From positions 1 through 5,962 of the forward strand of contig PXBV01000246.1 of assembly GCA_003565575.1 (NCBI GenBank): a DNA stretch of 5,962 bases. The letters run 5' to 3'. A program made the translations under genes and the position numbers. Shown in pieces: positions 4,740 through 5,962 of the stretch (positions are counted from its first letter, which is position 1; every line of letters begins with the position of its first letter). Origin of the DNA: Psychroflexus sp. (lineage in GTDB: Bacteria; Bacteroidota; Bacteroidia; Flavobacteriales; Flavobacteriaceae). The notes under the pieces were generated by a model. The model was not told the DNA's origin and did no database searches. It saw only the letters and a program-made list of their open reading frames with translations.

Positions 4740-5962
4740 ATGACAGAACCTTTAAACATAGGTAGGAATAGAGCGCAAGAAAGCACCAATGCCATTGAGC
4801 GTATGTACATTACCATGAGGCATCTTTTTATAAGAGGTTTTTACAAACCTATGGGAGTATCTGGAGATACTTTGCGTGAAGCCTTGCTAACGCTTCGTCC
4901 AGAAATATATGGTAGCATCGCTGAGTCTAAAGTTGAATTGAGCGGACTTCAATACATCATAGAAAGGCTTCCCGAAGGCATTGAAGAATGCAGTTTTATC
5001 AACCTTACAAGCGACGAGGGCTATTCTGCTTCTCATTTTAAACCCATCATACCACCAAAGCGAAGACGAAACTGCTACCGCATTGATGAAGAACAAATGA
5101 ATATTGAAATCACTCGTGGACGTTCAGAAATCTACGATATTCTTACTCACCTTACCTTTATGTTCATAGAGTCTCATAAAATCATGCAGAACGTGGTGAT
5201 TAATGAAGCTGGACATACCTCTAGAGATTGGGAAAAATTGAAGGCAGCAGTCCTAAAAGAATCTGATTTATCTCAGAAGGAAAAAGAAATTGCCATTACG
5301 CACACCGCCAATATTTTGGGCAGAACCTTTGCAGAAATCAATCAGGTTTATGATAGGTTTGCCACGCCAAACAATCCACATAAATTTCTTCACCTCATTT
5401 ATAGTTTAGGAAAACTCGCTATTCGTGAAGCTATTCATGGAGACAAACGCGTCATAACCTTTAGCCCGGTAGTTCGCGAACGACTTGGGCATCATATTCA
5501 TGGTGAAGTTTGGGCAAATACCATCAAAAAAACATTGCACGAAAATAGTTTGTTGAACAGAAAAATTCACATCATCAGTGCCAACATGCACTCTGTGATG
5601 AACACTCTTTTCTCGCCTATAGCCCTTGAAGAATTACTCAAAGAAAAGTCAAATTTTCAGGTATATGAAGAGTTGAGTAACTTTAAAAATACCGAACTAA
5701 GGCAAACGGTAATCCAAAAAGCCAAAGAAGAAGGAATGATTGTTCTAGACGACACGAGTGGAACAAACATAGATGTACAGATTTTTGATCTTGCCAAATT
5801 GAGTCATTATAAAGGAAATAGCGAGCTCAATGGAAAAGAAAATGCACCTGTTATTATAGTGATGGATTATGCTTTTGGAGAGCAAGCTTATGAAACGATG
5901 GATGAGCTTCTCAAACCCTTCAAAGACGGAGAAGGAAAAGTCTTTATGAATGTGGATTCCAT
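4740..5962 (+). CDS. Large conserved Bacteroidota protein of unknown function, probably DUF6909 family (partial, runs off right edge)
   Basis: The first 407 codons are present and the frame is open to the edge. From memory it resembles the Bacteroidota family named DUF6909, about 550-600 residues; I could not verify this. There is no signal peptide, so it is likely cytoplasmic. The first 230 residues look mostly helical and contain distinctive blocks: RNRAQESTNAIERMYITMRHL (from residue 9), a basic PPKRRRNCYRIDEEQ (105-119) and EITRGRSEIYDILTHLTF (from 123). Further along are GHHIHGEVW (250-258), a strand-like MIVLDDTSGTNIDVQ (333-347) and PVIIVMDYAFGEQAYE (370-385). The last two resemble beta-strand-to-loop units of an alpha/beta domain, perhaps nucleoside-phosphorylase-like, which is inference. 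ATG 4740 follows the GH3 stop by 17 bp with no promoter seen, so it is probably third in the M23 operon. Codon use matches its neighbours. Confidence 0.75.
   Translation, partial: MTEPLNIGRNRAQESTNAIERMYITMRHLFIRGFYKPMGVSGDTLREALLTLRPEIYGSIAESKVELSGLQYIIERLPEGIEECSFINLTSDEGYSASHFKPIIPPKRRRNCYRIDEEQMNIEITRGRSEIYDILTHLTFMFIESHKIMQNVVINEAGHTSRDWEKLKAAVLKESDLSQKEKEIAITHTANILGRTFAEINQVYDRFATPNNPHKFLHLIYSLGKLAIREAIHGDKRVITFSPVVRERLGHHIHGEVWANTIKKTLHENSLLNRKIHIISANMHSVMNTLFSPIALEELLKEKSNFQVYEELSNFKNTELRQTVIQKAKEEGMIVLDDTSGTNIDVQIFDLAKLSHYKGNSELNGKENAPVIIVMDYAFGEQAYETMDELLKPFKDGEGKVFMNVDS

Noticed and set aside
4887..5591. Minus-strand open frames of 61-69 codons (4887-5096, 5406-5591)
   Set aside because: Both lie antisense within the long uninterrupted unknown-function gene and resemble no family.
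1..5962. Mobile element, prophage, CRISPR or defence system
   Set aside because: No transposase, integrase, regularly spaced repeat array or terminal inverted repeats were seen; codon use is even and all genes fit a stable chromosomal context.

Overview
The window looks like a piece of a Bacteroidota chromosome, most likely Flavobacteriaceae. Supporting signs are the AT-rich sequence, start codons preceded by A-rich rather than GGAGG-like sequence, four promoter elements that fit the Bacteroidota consensus TAnnTTTG, and gene families typical of that group: a bacterial GH3 protein, a head-GIN (DUF2807) secreted protein, a Bacteroidota-type TatA and a DNA-ligase-associated exonuclease. All seven genes read cleanly. 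I see no frameshift, insertion sequence, CRISPR array, tRNA or rRNA, and no stretch over about 125 bases without a gene.

Layout. On the minus strand at the left are the N-terminal 131 residues of a metallo-beta-lactamase-fold exonuclease (395 to beyond position 1), preceded 11 bp upstream by a secreted head-GIN protein (1093-407). These probably form one leftward transcript. A 124-bp divergent region with a -7 element on each strand separates them from rightward lpxH (1218-1994, lipid A synthesis). lpxH converges on leftward tatA (2232-2032). A GC-stem hairpin followed by a T-run, read leftward, overlaps the last codons of lpxH and is a good tatA terminator. A second divergent region (2233-2340) drives tatA leftward and, rightward, a tight three-gene set: an M23 metallopeptidase (2341-3219), a GH3-family adenylating enzyme (3226-4722, 6 bp downstream) and a large uncharacterised protein (4740 to beyond the right edge, 17 bp downstream).

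How the genes relate. Much of the window concerns the cell envelope: LpxH for outer-membrane lipid A, TatA for folded-protein export, the M23 enzyme for peptidoglycan and the head-GIN protein in the periplasm or at the surface. The exonuclease belongs to a DNA-repair set whose other members should lie to the left. The least understood part is the right-hand operon, where a peptidoglycan hydrolase is tied to a GH3 acyl-adenylating enzyme of unknown bacterial substrate and to a protein of unknown function. Nothing seen proves a wholly new system. That operon and the two divergent control regions are the best places to look.
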